A program made the position numbers and the translations under genes. The notes beneath the pieces were generated by a model. The model was not told the origin of the DNA, did no database searches, and saw only the letters and a list, made by a program, of their open reading frames with translations. A stretch of 64,000 bases of DNA, from NCBI GenBank assembly GCA_018713325.1, contig DVFJ01000006.1:124001-188000 (forward strand), written 5' to 3'. This DNA comes from Candidatus Onthenecus intestinigallinarum (GTDB lineage Bacteria; Bacillota; Clostridia; Christensenellales; Aristaeellaceae). Below, one piece after another: positions 46,943 through 54,945 of the stretch; the stretch's first letter is position 1; each line of letters starts with the position of its first letter.

Positions 46943-48886
46943 TCATCGAGGCGACCGTTTGCCGCCCGGGCGTCCCTTTGCCCGCGGAGAGGCCTTCGAT
47001 ACCGGCGTACCGGCCTGGCGCGCACCTCTGGGCCGTGCGGCGTGGCTGGCCGACGTTTCTTTTTTCCTTTCACGCCGGTAGGGAGCCGGACGCGCGCCCT
47101 CCGGCGGCACGAGACAATGGCGGGAAAAGCCGATCAGGTCCTCGCGCCCGGCGGCGCGCAGCGCCTCGCGTACGAGCGCGTGGTTCTGCGGGCGGCGATA
47201 CTGGAGCAGTGCGCGTTGCAGCGCCTTTTCGTGCGCCGTGCGCGGCACATACACGGGCTTCATCGTGCGCGGGTCCAGCCCGGTGTAGAACATGCAGGTC
47301 GACAGCGTGCCGGGCGTGGGGTAGAAGTCCTGCACCTGCTCGGGCTGATGGCCGGTGTCGCGCAGATATTCCGCCAGCTCGATGGCCGCGTTCAGGTCGC
47401 TGCCGGGATGGCTGCTCATCAGATAGGGCACAAGGTACTGCTTTTTGCCCAGGCGCTGATTGAGCCGCTCATACTTTTGCACGAACGCATCGTATACGTC
47501 GCGGCCGGGCTTGCCCATGCAGGCGAGCACCCGGGGACTCACGTGCTCGGGCGCGACCTTGAGCTGGCCGCTGACGTGGTGCTCGATGATCTCGCGCAGG
47601 AACGCGTCGCTTCGGTCGGCCATGATGTAGTCGTAGCGCAGGCCGGAGCGGATGAAGACCTTCTTGACCCCAGGCAGCGCGCGCAGCTCGCGCAGCAGCG
47701 CGATGTAGTCGCTGTGGTCCACGCGCAGGTGGGGACAGGGCGCGGGGAAGAGGCACTGCCGGCCGGCGCAGGCGCCGCGCTGGAGCTGCTCTGCGCAGGC
47801 GGGCTGGCGGAAGTTGGCCGTGGGGCCGCCCACGTCGTGGATATAGCCCTTGAAGTCCGGCATCTGCGTGATGCGGCGCGCCTCGTCCAGCACGGATTCG
47901 TGGCTGCGCGAGGTGATGATGCGCCCCTGATGGAAGGCGATGGCGCAGAAGCTGCACGAGCCGAAGCAGCCGCGCGTGTGCGCGATGGAGAACTGCACCT
48001 CCTCGATCGCGGGAACGCCGCCTGCGGCGTCGTAATCCGGGTGCCAGGTGCGCTGATAGGGCAGCGCGTGGGCGGCGTCCAGCTCCTCGCGGGTGAGCGG
48101 CAGGTCGGGCACGTTCTGCACGAGGTAGCGGCGGCCGTGCGCCTGCGCGATGGGCCGCCCCCGAATGGGGTCCTGCTCGCGGTACTGCACGAGGAACGCC
48201 TCGGCATAGGCGCGCTTGTCAGACGCGCACGATTCAAACGAGGGCACCTGCAGGCAGCCGCGCGGCGGCTGATCGGTCATAAAGCATGCGCCGCGCATGG
48301 AGGGCAGCTCCCAGGCCTGTGCGCCGCGGGCAATCCAGTCTGCCGCGGCGAGGATGGCGCGCTCGCCCATGCCGTAGAGCAGCAGGTCCGCGCCGCTGTC
48401 CTGCAGGATGGAGGCGCGCACGCGGTCGTCCCAGTAGTCGTAGTGCGCGAACCGGCGCAGCGACGCCTCCACGCCGCCGATGACGATCGGGACGTCGCCG
48501 TATGCCTCCCGGATGCGGTTGCAGTAGACGATCACCGCGCGGTCGGGGCGCTTGCCCGCCCTGCCGCCGGGGGTGTAGACGTCCTCGCTGCGCCGCTTCT
48601 TGGCGGCCGTGTAGTGGTTGACCATGCTGTCGATGACGCCCGAGGAGACCAGAAAGCCCAGATAGGGCCGCCCGAAGCGCCGAAAGTCGTCCGCCGTATG
48701 CCAGTCCGGCTGGGCGAGCACGGCCACGCGATAGCCCGCGCGCTCCAGCGTGCGCACGATGACCGCGCTGCCGAACGACGGATGGTCCACGTAGGCGTCG
48801 CCGCTGACATAGACAAAGTCCGGCACGTCCCAGCCGCGCGCATGGCAGTCCTGCGGCGTCGTGGGCGGGAAGAGCGATCGCGACAT
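46943..48886 (-). CDS. YgiQ family radical SAM protein
   Basis: Large radical-SAM enzyme of 647 aa. An N-terminal YgiQ domain (about 1-290; PDFVYVSGDAYVDHPSFG, VIGGVEASLRRFAHYDYWDD) precedes a radical-SAM core with CFGSCSFCAIAFHQGR carrying the CxxxCxxC cluster motif, then DVGGPTANF and VAPEHVSPRVLACMGKP. The basic C-terminal tail (about 600-647) is low-complexity. Substrate and reaction are unknown for the family. It follows the FAD protein gene by 21 bp on the minus strand. A 1050-codon open frame on the other strand is a shadow. Confidence 0.93.
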   Translation of the reverse strand: MSRSLFPPTTPQDCHARGWDVPDFVYVSGDAYVDHPSFGSAVIVRTLERAGYRVAVLAQPDWHTADDFRRFGRPYLGFLVSSGVIDSMVNHYTAAKKRRSEDVYTPGGRAGKRPDRAVIVYCNRIREAYGDVPIVIGGVEASLRRFAHYDYWDDRVRASILQDSGADLLLYGMGERAILAAADWIARGAQAWELPSMRGACFMTDQPPRGCLQVPSFESCASDKRAYAEAFLVQYREQDPIRGRPIAQAHGRRYLVQNVPDLPLTREELDAAHALPYQRTWHPDYDAAGGVPAIEEVQFSIAHTRGCFGSCSFCAIAFHQGRIITSRSHESVLDEARRITQMPDFKGYIHDVGGPTANFRQPACAEQLQRGACAGRQCLFPAPCPHLRVDHSDYIALLRELRALPGVKKVFIRSGLRYDYIMADRSDAFLREIIEHHVSGQLKVAPEHVSPRVLACMGKPGRDVYDAFVQKYERLNQRLGKKQYLVPYLMSSHPGSDLNAAIELAEYLRDTGHQPEQVQDFYPTPGTLSTCMFYTGLDPRTMKPVYVPRTAHEKALQRALLQYRRPQNHALVREALRAAGREDLIGFSRHCLVPPEGARPAPYRRERKKETSASHAARPRGARQAGTPVSKASPRAKGRPGGKRSPR

Positions 48887-48907
48887 GAAGTCTCCTTTCC
48901 GCGGGCG

Positions 48908-50317
48908 TCAGCGTTCCGCGATATGGTCTGCGACCTTGATGCCCGTCACAGAGGCCTGCATCAGCCCGCGCGTGATGCCCGCGCCATCGCCGATCGTATA
49001 CAGGCCCTGAATGGGCGTCTCGAAGTGCTCGTCGACGAGCACCTTGGAGGAGTAGAACTTGACCTCCACGCCGTAGAGCAGCGTGTTCTTGGAGAACAGG
49101 CCCGGCGCGACGTGATCGAACGCGCGCAGCGCCTCGATGATGCTCGTCAGGTGGCGGGGCGGCAGCACGAACGACAGGTCGCCCGGCACGGCGGTCTTGA
49201 GCGTGGGGATGGTCGTGGAGCGCGCGAGGCGGCTGACGGTCGTGCGCCGGCCCTTGAGCAGGTCGCCCAGGCGCTGCACCATGATCGGTCCGCCAGTCAG
49301 CATGTTGCCCAGCTGGGCGATGTAGCGGCCGTAGCGGATCGGCTGGTCAAACGGCTCCGTAAAGCTCGTGGAGACGAGCATCGCAAAGTTCGTGTTGCCC
49401 GTGCGCAGGCTGGCGTCGCCGTAGCTGTGGCCGTTGACGACGGCAATGCCGCCCTCGTAGTGCTCCTCGGAGACGACGCCGCCGGGGTTCATGCAGAAGG
49501 TGCGCACCTTGTTCTCGTATGTGTCCGCATAGTAGACGAGCTTGGCCTCGTACAGGTAGCGGGTCAGGTGATCCATGATGGAGTTGGGCACCTCCACGCG
49601 CACGCCGATGTCGACCTCGTTGTTGCGCGTCTTCAGCCCCAGCGCCTTGACCTGCTCGCTGAGCCAGTCCGCGCCGCCGCGGCCGGGCGCGGCCACGACA
49701 TAGGGCGCGTGCACCTCCTGCGTCTGTCCGTCCGGCCCCTGCAGCACGACGCCGTCGGCGCGTCCGTCGCGCACGAGGATGCGCTGGGCGGTCGTCAGCT
49801 CCGCAAACGTCGTGTTTGTCTTCTGCACGAGGTAGTCGTGCATCGCGCGCAGCACCTCGCCGGCATGCTCCGTGCCCAGGTGGCGCACGGGACAGGGCAC
49901 GAGGCGGATGCTGTGGCGCGAGGCCTCGTAGGCGATCTCGTCCACCTTGCGGTCGTCCAGGCCGTGCACCGCTTCAGGCGCGCCAAAGCGCAGGTAGGTC
50001 TCGTCCGCGCGGCGGATGAGCGCTTGGGCCTCCTCGTGGGACATATAGTCAGAGATGTGGCCGCCGACCTCCTCTGAAAGCGAGAGCTTGCCGTCGGAGA
50101 AGGCGCCGGCGCCCGCCCAGCCGTGGACGATGGCGCAGGGCGTGCAGTGCACGCACTTGCCCGTCGTGCGCGCGGGGCAGACGCGTTTGGCGATCTCGCG
50201 TCCCGTGTCGACCATGAGCACCTGCTTGTCCGGGCAGCGCTCAGCCAGCTCCAGCGCCGTGAAGATGCCGGCCGGTCCCGCGCCGATGATGATGACGTCA
50301 TATCGTTGCTTGAGCAT
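48908..50317 (-). CDS. Uncharacterised FAD-dependent dehydrogenase (COG2509-like)
   Basis: Flavoprotein of 469 aa. FAD binds at YDVIIIGAGPAGIFTALELAE; the conserved CPARTTGKCVHCTPCAIVHGW carries several Cys, and GWAGAGAFSDGKLSL and GLYTIGDGAGITRGLMQAS are hallmarks of the group. Family members have no established substrate. I chose the ATG at 50317, 8 bases after AGAGAGGA; ATG 50326 is also possible, while the frame back to 50428 starts at the transcription start. It heads a two-gene operon with the YgiQ protein. Confidence 0.9.
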   Translation of the reverse strand: MLKQRYDVIIIGAGPAGIFTALELAERCPDKQVLMVDTGREIAKRVCPARTTGKCVHCTPCAIVHGWAGAGAFSDGKLSLSEEVGGHISDYMSHEEAQALIRRADETYLRFGAPEAVHGLDDRKVDEIAYEASRHSIRLVPCPVRHLGTEHAGEVLRAMHDYLVQKTNTTFAELTTAQRILVRDGRADGVVLQGPDGQTQEVHAPYVVAAPGRGGADWLSEQVKALGLKTRNNEVDIGVRVEVPNSIMDHLTRYLYEAKLVYYADTYENKVRTFCMNPGGVVSEEHYEGGIAVVNGHSYGDASLRTGNTNFAMLVSTSFTEPFDQPIRYGRYIAQLGNMLTGGPIMVQRLGDLLKGRRTTVSRLARSTTIPTLKTAVPGDLSFVLPPRHLTSIIEALRAFDHVAPGLFSKNTLLYGVEVKFYSSKVLVDEHFETPIQGLYTIGDGAGITRGLMQASVTGIKVADHIAER

Positions 50318-50431
50318 AAAACGCATCCTCTCTGTCTGTCGTTGCAGATAAAAGCCCTGCGCGAGCGGGCGAATGCAGTCCATGCAAAAGGGCTGCACCG
50401 CTCCCGGGACGGCAGGGAAACACCTCATTAA

Positions 50432-50460
50432 AATATAACAGGTTTTCCATGCCGCGTCAA
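50432..50460 (-). promoter_or_regulatory. Sigma-A promoter for the FAD protein-YgiQ operon
   Basis: On the minus strand: TTGACG (50460-50455), 17-bp spacer, TATATT (50437-50432), with a leader of about 100 nt. Confidence 0.85.
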
Positions 50461-50511
50461 GAGCGGCAGCGCGCGTTCATCGGGGAATTTTCATCTGTGC
50501 AAAATTGGGGC

Positions 50512-50540
50512 TTGACGTGCGGCGCCTGCGGGTGTATAAT
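50512..50540 (+). promoter_or_regulatory. Sigma-A promoter for the thrS T-box transcript
   Basis: TTGACG (50512-50517), 17-bp spacer, TATAAT (50535-50540), immediately upstream of the T-box leader. Confidence 0.92.
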
Positions 50541-50546
50541 CTTGAA

Positions 50547-50768
50547 AAATCCAACGCAGGATGACGAAGAAGAGTACCCCGTCTTGAACCCCACCAGAGA
50601 ACGCGCGCCGTCGGCTGGAAGCGCGCGGGGCGGAGAGCGGGCGAAGACCACCTCCCGACTGCGTGCGCGCGGGGCGCGATACAGCCCCACAAGAGCGGGC
50701 GCTTTGGCGCTCAATCGGGGTGGAACCACGGGCATTCACGCTCGTCCCTATGCGGGACGGGCGTTTTT
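50547..50768 (+). promoter_or_regulatory. T-box leader (threonine) controlling thrS
   Basis: A tRNA-sensing riboswitch. Stem I base ACGCAG (50554-50559) pairs with CTGCGT (50659-50664). GACGAAGAAGAGTA (about 50562-50576) is the usual AGUA/GA-motif start, and the specifier loop holds ACC (50647-50649), a Thr codon followed by A. The T-box core GGTGGAACCACGG lies at 50719-50731, with the TGGA bulge for the tRNA acceptor end. The terminator is an 11-bp stem (50738-50748 with 50754-50764) and five T. Uncharged tRNA-Thr should favour the antiterminator and thrS expression. Confidence 0.95.
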
Positions 50769-50792
50769 ATGTAGCCAGAAAGGATGAGACGG

Positions 50793-52691
50793 ATGAAGAT
50801 CATCTATCAGGGTCAGACGCACGAATTTCAGGATGGCATGAACGCGCTGGACATGCTCAAGCAGCTGGACGCGCAGCTGTACAAGGAGGCGGTGGCGGTC
50901 CGCGTCAACGGCCAGGTCCGCTCGCTGCCGGAGGCCGTGCCTGACGGCGCGCAGCTCGAGTTTCTGACGTTCGCCGATCCGGACGGTCAGCGCGTGCTGC
51001 GCCATACGGCCTCGCACGTGCTCGCGCAGGCGGTCAAGCGCCTGTTCCCGCAGGCGAAGCTGGCCATCGGCCCGGCCATTGACAACGGCTTTTACTACGA
51101 CTTTGACGTGGAGACGCCCTTCACGCCGGAGGACCTGCAGGGCATCGAAAAGGAGATGCAGCGCATCATCAAGAAGAATGAGCGCCTGCAGCGCTTTGAG
51201 CTGCCGCGCGAGGAGGCGCGCCGGCTCATGGAGGAGAAGGGCGAGCCCTACAAGGTCGAGCTGATCGACGACCTGCCCGAGGGCGAGACGATCTCCTTCT
51301 ACACGCAGGGCGACTTCACCGACCTGTGCGCCGGCCCGCACCTGCCCTCCACGGGCAAGGTCAAGGCCTTCAAGCTCACCAGCATCGCGGGCGCGTACTG
51401 GCGCGGCAGCGAGAAGAACAAGATGCTCAGCCGCATTTACGGCACGGCCTTCGACACGAAGGAGGCGCTTGCCGAGCACCTGGCGCGCATCGAGGAGGCC
51501 AAGAAGCGCGACCACCGCAAGCTCGGCCGCCAGCTCGACCTGTTCGATATCATGGACGAGGGACCCGGCTTCCCGTTCTTCTTCCCCAAGGGCATGATCC
51601 TGCGCAACACGCTGGAGGACTACTGGCGCAAGATCCACCGCGAGCACGGCTACGAGGAGATCAAGACGCCGATGATGCTCAACCGCGCGCTGTGGGAGCG
51701 TTCCGGCCACTGGGATCACTACCGCGAGAACATGTACACCACGCGGATTGACGACACGGATTTTGCCATCAAGCCGATGAACTGCCCGGGCGGCATGCTC
51801 GTGTACAAGCGGCGCAAGTGGAGCTACCGCGACCTGCCGATGCGCTGCGGCGAGCTGGGCCTGGTGCACCGCCACGAGATGTCCGGCGCCCTGCACGGCC
51901 TGATGCGCGTGCGCTGCTTCACGCAGGACGACGCCCACATCTTCATGACGGAGGACCAGATTGAGCAGGAGATTCTGGGCGTGTACGACCTGATTGACGA
52001 GGTGTACAGCGTCTTTGGGTTCCAATATCACGTGGAGCTCTCCACGCGCCCGGAGGATTCCATGGGAACGGACGAGCAGTGGGAGACGGCGACGAGCGCC
52101 CTGCGCAAGGCGCTGGACAAGAAGGGCAAGCCCTATGTCGTCAACGAGGGGGACGGCGCGTTCTACGGCCCGAAGATCGACTTCCATCTCACCGATTGCC
52201 TGGGCCGCACCTGGCAGTGCGGCACGATCCAGCTGGATTTCCAGCTGCCGGAGCGCTTTGACCTGACCTACACGGGCGCAGACGGCAAGGAGCATCGCCC
52301 GATCATGATCCACCGCGTGGTGTTTGGCTCCATCGAGCGCTTCATCGGCATTCTGACGGAGCAGTACGCGGGCGCGTTCCCGACGTGGCTGTCGCCGGTG
52401 CAGGTGAAGGTGCTGACCATCACCGACCGCGCGGACGACTGGGCGCGCGAGATCGAGCGCGAGCTGGAGAGCCGCGGCATCCGCACGGAGCTGGACCTGC
52501 GCAACGAGAAGATCGGCTTCAAGATCCGCGAGGCGCAGATGGAGAAGACGCCGTACATGTTCGTGCTGGGCGACAAGGAGGTCGAGGACCGCGCCGTGGC
52601 CGTTCGCGGCCGCAAGGGCGACCTGGGCGCCATGTCCCTGGCGGACGCCGTCGCCCGGATCGAGGAGGAAATCCGCACGAAGGCCAAATAA
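50793..52691 (+). CDS. thrS: Threonyl-tRNA synthetase
   Basis: Class II synthetase of 632 aa charging tRNA-Thr. The domains run TGS (about 1-60), the editing SAD domain (about 65-240; HTASHVLAQAVKRLFP with the HxxxH zinc-like motif and DLCAGPHLPSTGKVKAFKL), catalytic core (motif 2 CGELGLVHRHEMSGALHGLMRVR, motif 3 HRVVFGSIERFIGIL) and the anticodon-binding domain. MNCPGGM carries the zinc-binding Cys. ATG 50793 is placed 8 bases after AAGGA; ATG 50784 abuts the AAGGA and is less likely. Controlled by the T-box upstream. Confidence 0.98.
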   Translation: MKIIYQGQTHEFQDGMNALDMLKQLDAQLYKEAVAVRVNGQVRSLPEAVPDGAQLEFLTFADPDGQRVLRHTASHVLAQAVKRLFPQAKLAIGPAIDNGFYYDFDVETPFTPEDLQGIEKEMQRIIKKNERLQRFELPREEARRLMEEKGEPYKVELIDDLPEGETISFYTQGDFTDLCAGPHLPSTGKVKAFKLTSIAGAYWRGSEKNKMLSRIYGTAFDTKEALAEHLARIEEAKKRDHRKLGRQLDLFDIMDEGPGFPFFFPKGMILRNTLEDYWRKIHREHGYEEIKTPMMLNRALWERSGHWDHYRENMYTTRIDDTDFAIKPMNCPGGMLVYKRRKWSYRDLPMRCGELGLVHRHEMSGALHGLMRVRCFTQDDAHIFMTEDQIEQEILGVYDLIDEVYSVFGFQYHVELSTRPEDSMGTDEQWETATSALRKALDKKGKPYVVNEGDGAFYGPKIDFHLTDCLGRTWQCGTIQLDFQLPERFDLTYTGADGKEHRPIMIHRVVFGSIERFIGILTEQYAGAFPTWLSPVQVKVLTITDRADDWAREIERELESRGIRTELDLRNEKIGFKIREAQMEKTPYMFVLGDKEVEDRAVAVRGRKGDLGAMSLADAVARIEEEIRTKAK

Positions 52692-52695
52692 GGCC

Positions 52696-52724
52696 TTGAC
52701 ACGGATGGAACGGTGTGGTATGAT
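52696..52724 (+). promoter_or_regulatory. Sigma-A promoter for infC-rpmI-rplT
   Basis: TTGACA (52696-52701), 17-bp spacer, TATGAT (52719-52724), just after the thrS stop. Confidence 0.9.
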
Positions 52725-52730
52725 ATTGCC

Positions 52731-52835
52731 CGTATGAAGTAGAAGCTGCCCGCTTCTCACCCGGCGACGCCGTTGCCGCGGTTTCGGCATCGTTTTGTCA
52801 TGCAAGAGCGGGTGGTTTCGCCCGCTCTTTTCTTT
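52731..52835 (+). promoter_or_regulatory. L20-type leader with attenuator terminator
   Basis: Leader of the infC-rpmI-rplT transcript. GTAGAAGCTGCCCGCTTCTCACCC at its start forms the short hairpin characteristic of the Bacillota L20 leader, which mimics the L20-binding site of 23S rRNA. A terminator hairpin (52804-52812 with 52821-52829, then TTCTTT) precedes infC by about 80 bp. By analogy, excess L20 would stabilise the fold that allows termination. Confidence 0.8.
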
Positions 52836-52915
52836 GTGAAAGATGCGGGCAGGGGTTGTCTGTCCCCGGGCTGTCCGGGAGGATGCGCGAAAGCGCAACA
52901 CGGAGGTGTGTCGAT

Positions 52916-53461
52916 ATCAACATGGATCTGATGATCAACGAGGAGATTCGCGACCGCGAAGTGCGCGTAATCGATCAAAACGGCGAACAGCTGGGCGTCA
53001 TGCTGACGCGCAAGGCGCTGGAGCTGGCCGAGCAGGCAACGCTCGACTTGGTCAAAATCGTCCCCAACGCGAAGCCGCCGGTCTGCAAGCTGATGGATTA
53101 CGACAAGTACCGCTATGAGCAGGCCAAGCGCGAGCGCGAGATCCGCAAGAATCAAAAGGTCATCTCCCTGAAGGAGGTGCAGCTCTCCGCCACGATCGAG
53201 GAAAACGACATCCAGACCAAGGCGAAGAACGCGCTGCGTTTCCTCTCCGACGGGGACAAGGTCAAGGTATCGATTCGCTTCCGCGGCAGGCAGATTACGC
53301 ATACCGAAATCGGCATGCGCGTGATGCAGGATTTCGTCGAGCGTGTCAAGGAGGCCGCCGTGGTCGAGCGCAAGCCGATCGTCGAGGGCCGCCACATGAT
53401 CATGATCCTCGCACCCCGCGACCCCGGAAAGGAAACCAAGCAATCGGCTCCTAAACAATGA
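52916..53461 (+). CDS. infC: Translation initiation factor IF-3
   Basis: IF-3, about 181 aa, prevents early subunit joining and checks the start codon. The N-domain begins [23 protein letters not shown], followed by the [19 protein letters not shown] linker and the C-domain with [18 protein letters not shown]. The start is debatable: GGAGGTG (52902-52908) is 7 bases before an ATC at 52916 but 13 bases before the first ATG at 52922. Non-AUG starts (AUU in E. coli and several Bacillota) are the known basis of IF-3 autocontrol, so I place the start at ATC. It heads infC-rpmI-rplT. Confidence 0.93.
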   Translation: MNMDLMINEEIRDREVRVIDQNGEQLGVMLTRKALELAEQATLDLVKIVPNAKPPVCKLMDYDKYRYEQAKREREIRKNQKVISLKEVQLSATIEENDIQTKAKNALRFLSDGDKVKVSIRFRGRQITHTEIGMRVMQDFVERVKEAAVVERKPIVEGRHMIMILAPRDPGKETKQSAPKQ

Positions 53462-53486
53462 TCTACCGGAGAGGAGGACCCCCATC

Positions 53487-53684
53487 ATGCCCAAGCAGAA
53501 GACGCATCGCGGCGCGGCCAAGCGCCTGTCTCTGACCAAGAGCGGCCTGATCAAGCGCGCCAAGGCTTTCAAGAGCCACATCCTCAACAAGAAGTCCACC
53601 AAGCGCAAGCGCAACCTGCGCAAGACGGGCTACGTCGATACCACCGAAATGAAGACGATGAAGAAGCTCATCCCCTACAAGTGA
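53487..53684 (+). CDS. rpmI: 50S ribosomal protein L35
   Basis: Very basic 65-aa ribosomal protein L35 of the large subunit. [20 protein letters not shown] and [20 protein letters not shown] are typical. GGAGAGGAGG precedes ATG 53487, and rplT follows 29 bp later. Confidence 0.97.
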   Translation: MPKQKTHRGAAKRLSLTKSGLIKRAKAFKSHILNKKSTKRKRNLRKTGYVDTTEMKTMKKLIPYK

Positions 53685-53713
53685 GTCATTCGTCAGCAAA
53701 GGAGTGAATCATC

Positions 53714-54064
53714 ATGGCAAGAATCAAAGGGGCTGTCAACGCCCATAGGAAGCGCAGGAAGATCATGAAGCTGGCGAAGGGCTACTATGGCTCCAAGTCC
53801 AAGCAGTACCGCGCCGCGAGCGAGCAGGTCCGCCGCTCCCTGCGCTATGCCTACATCGGCCGCAAGCTGCGCAAGCGCGACTTCCGCTCCCTGTGGATCG
53901 CCCGCATCAACGCCGCGGCCCGCATGAACGGCATGTCCTACTCGACCTTCATCAACGGTCTGAAGAAGCAGAACGTCGAGGTCAACCGCAAGATGCTGGC
54001 CGACCTGGCCGTCAACGACGCGGCGGCGTTCGCCAAGATCGTCGAGCTGGCCAAGAAGGCGTAA
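53714..54064 (+). CDS. rplT: 50S ribosomal protein L20
   Basis: Ribosomal protein L20, 116 aa, which binds 23S rRNA early in 50S assembly and, in Bacillota, represses its own operon through the leader. [30 protein letters not shown] with its basic N-terminal extension and the [19 protein letters not shown] region are diagnostic. AAAGGAG lies upstream of ATG 53714. A strong terminator follows. Confidence 0.98.
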   Translation: MARIKGAVNAHRKRRKIMKLAKGYYGSKSKQYRAASEQVRRSLRYAYIGRKLRKRDFRSLWIARINAAARMNGMSYSTFINGLKKQNVEVNRKMLADLAVNDAAAFAKIVELAKKA

Positions 54065-54077
54065 GGTTCGATCACCC

Positions 54078-54113
54078 TTCCCTGCTTCGCCGCAAGCGAA
54101 GCGGGGAATTTTT
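54078..54113 (+). terminator. Rho-independent terminator after rplT
   Basis: 13-bp stem with one G-U pair (54078-54090 with 54096-54108), CGCAA loop, then five T. Confidence 0.92.
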
Positions 54114-54144
54114 GAATTCTTTGGGCGCGAAGGGGAAGGCGAGC

Positions 54145-54945
54145 ATGCAGCAGATCACGAGCACGCACAACGAACGCATCGCCGCGCTGCGCGCGCTGTC
54201 GGACAAGCGCGAGCGGGACCGGACCGGCCTATTTCTGGTCGAGGGCGTGAAGATGGTGCGCGAGGCGGCCGGGTGCGTGCGCGTGGAGACCGCGCTGGTC
54301 GACGCCGAACAGGCGCAGGCGCTTGCGCCGCTCACGGCGCGCCTGCAGGAGGCCGGCGCGCAGGTGCTCTTTGCCGCGCCGCACGTGTTCAGGTCCGTCA
54401 GCGACGCCAAGACGCCGCAGGGGATCCTGGCCGCCGTGCGCATGCCGGCGCCCGGGGGACGCCCGAATGGCGCGCGTCTGGTCGCGCTGGACGGCGTGCA
54501 GGATCCGGGCAATGTCGGGACGATCCTGCGCACGGCGGATGCGGCGGGCTTTGACGGCGCGCTGCTGGGCGCGGGCTGCGCGGACGCCTTCGGGCCCAAG
54601 GCGCTGCGCGCGACGATGGGCTCGATCTTTCGCGTGCCGCTGTGGCGCACGGACGCGCTGGCGCAGGCGCTGGCGGACTGCCGCGCGGCGGGCTATTCGA
54701 TCATCACCAGCGAGCTGAACGGCTCCCCGTTCTACGAGCGCAGCGGCGTGGGGGAGCGGTTCGTCCTCGTCATCGGCAGCGAGGCGCGCGGCGTCTCGCC
54801 GCAGGTCTCGCAGGAGGCCACGCACCGGCTGAAGCTGCCGATGCGCGGCGGCGCGGAGTCGCTGAACGCGGCCGTGGCGGCGGGCATCATGCTCTATGAG
54901 CTGACGCGGCCGGTTCCGGCAAATCAGGAAGGAGATAACAGATGA
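54145..54945 (+). CDS. TrmH/SpoU-family RNA 2'-O-methyltransferase
   Basis: SPOUT-fold methyltransferase of 266 aa. An N-terminal L30e-like domain (about 1-105; RDRTGLFLVEGVKMVREA) precedes the SpoU domain with the three motifs DGVQDPGNVGTILRTADAAG, VIGSEARGVSP and LPMRGGAESLNAAVAAGIMLYE. Such enzymes methylate 23S rRNA or tRNA; the target cannot be told from sequence. The ATG at 54145 follows GGGGAAGG; upstream frame inside rplT is spurious. The position after rplT is common in Bacillota (usually before pheS), but ilvA follows here with a 4-bp overlap. Confidence 0.92.
   Translation: MQQITSTHNERIAALRALSDKRERDRTGLFLVEGVKMVREAAGCVRVETALVDAEQAQALAPLTARLQEAGAQVLFAAPHVFRSVSDAKTPQGILAAVRMPAPGGRPNGARLVALDGVQDPGNVGTILRTADAAGFDGALLGAGCADAFGPKALRATMGSIFRVPLWRTDALAQALADCRAAGYSIITSELNGSPFYERSGVGERFVLVIGSEARGVSPQVSQEATHRLKLPMRGGAESLNAAVAAGIMLYELTRPVPANQEGDNR

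Noticed and set aside
46925-50077. 1050-codon open frame on the plus strand, antisense to the YgiQ and FAD genes
   Set aside because: It spans two well-supported minus-strand genes and their junction, its protein is low-complexity (Ala/Arg/His/Val) without motifs, and it begins in a terminator. Long antisense frames are expected at this GC content.
50449-50787. Small overlapping ORFs on both strands in the thrS leader
   Set aside because: They fall in the promoter and T-box structure and show no conserved protein sequence.
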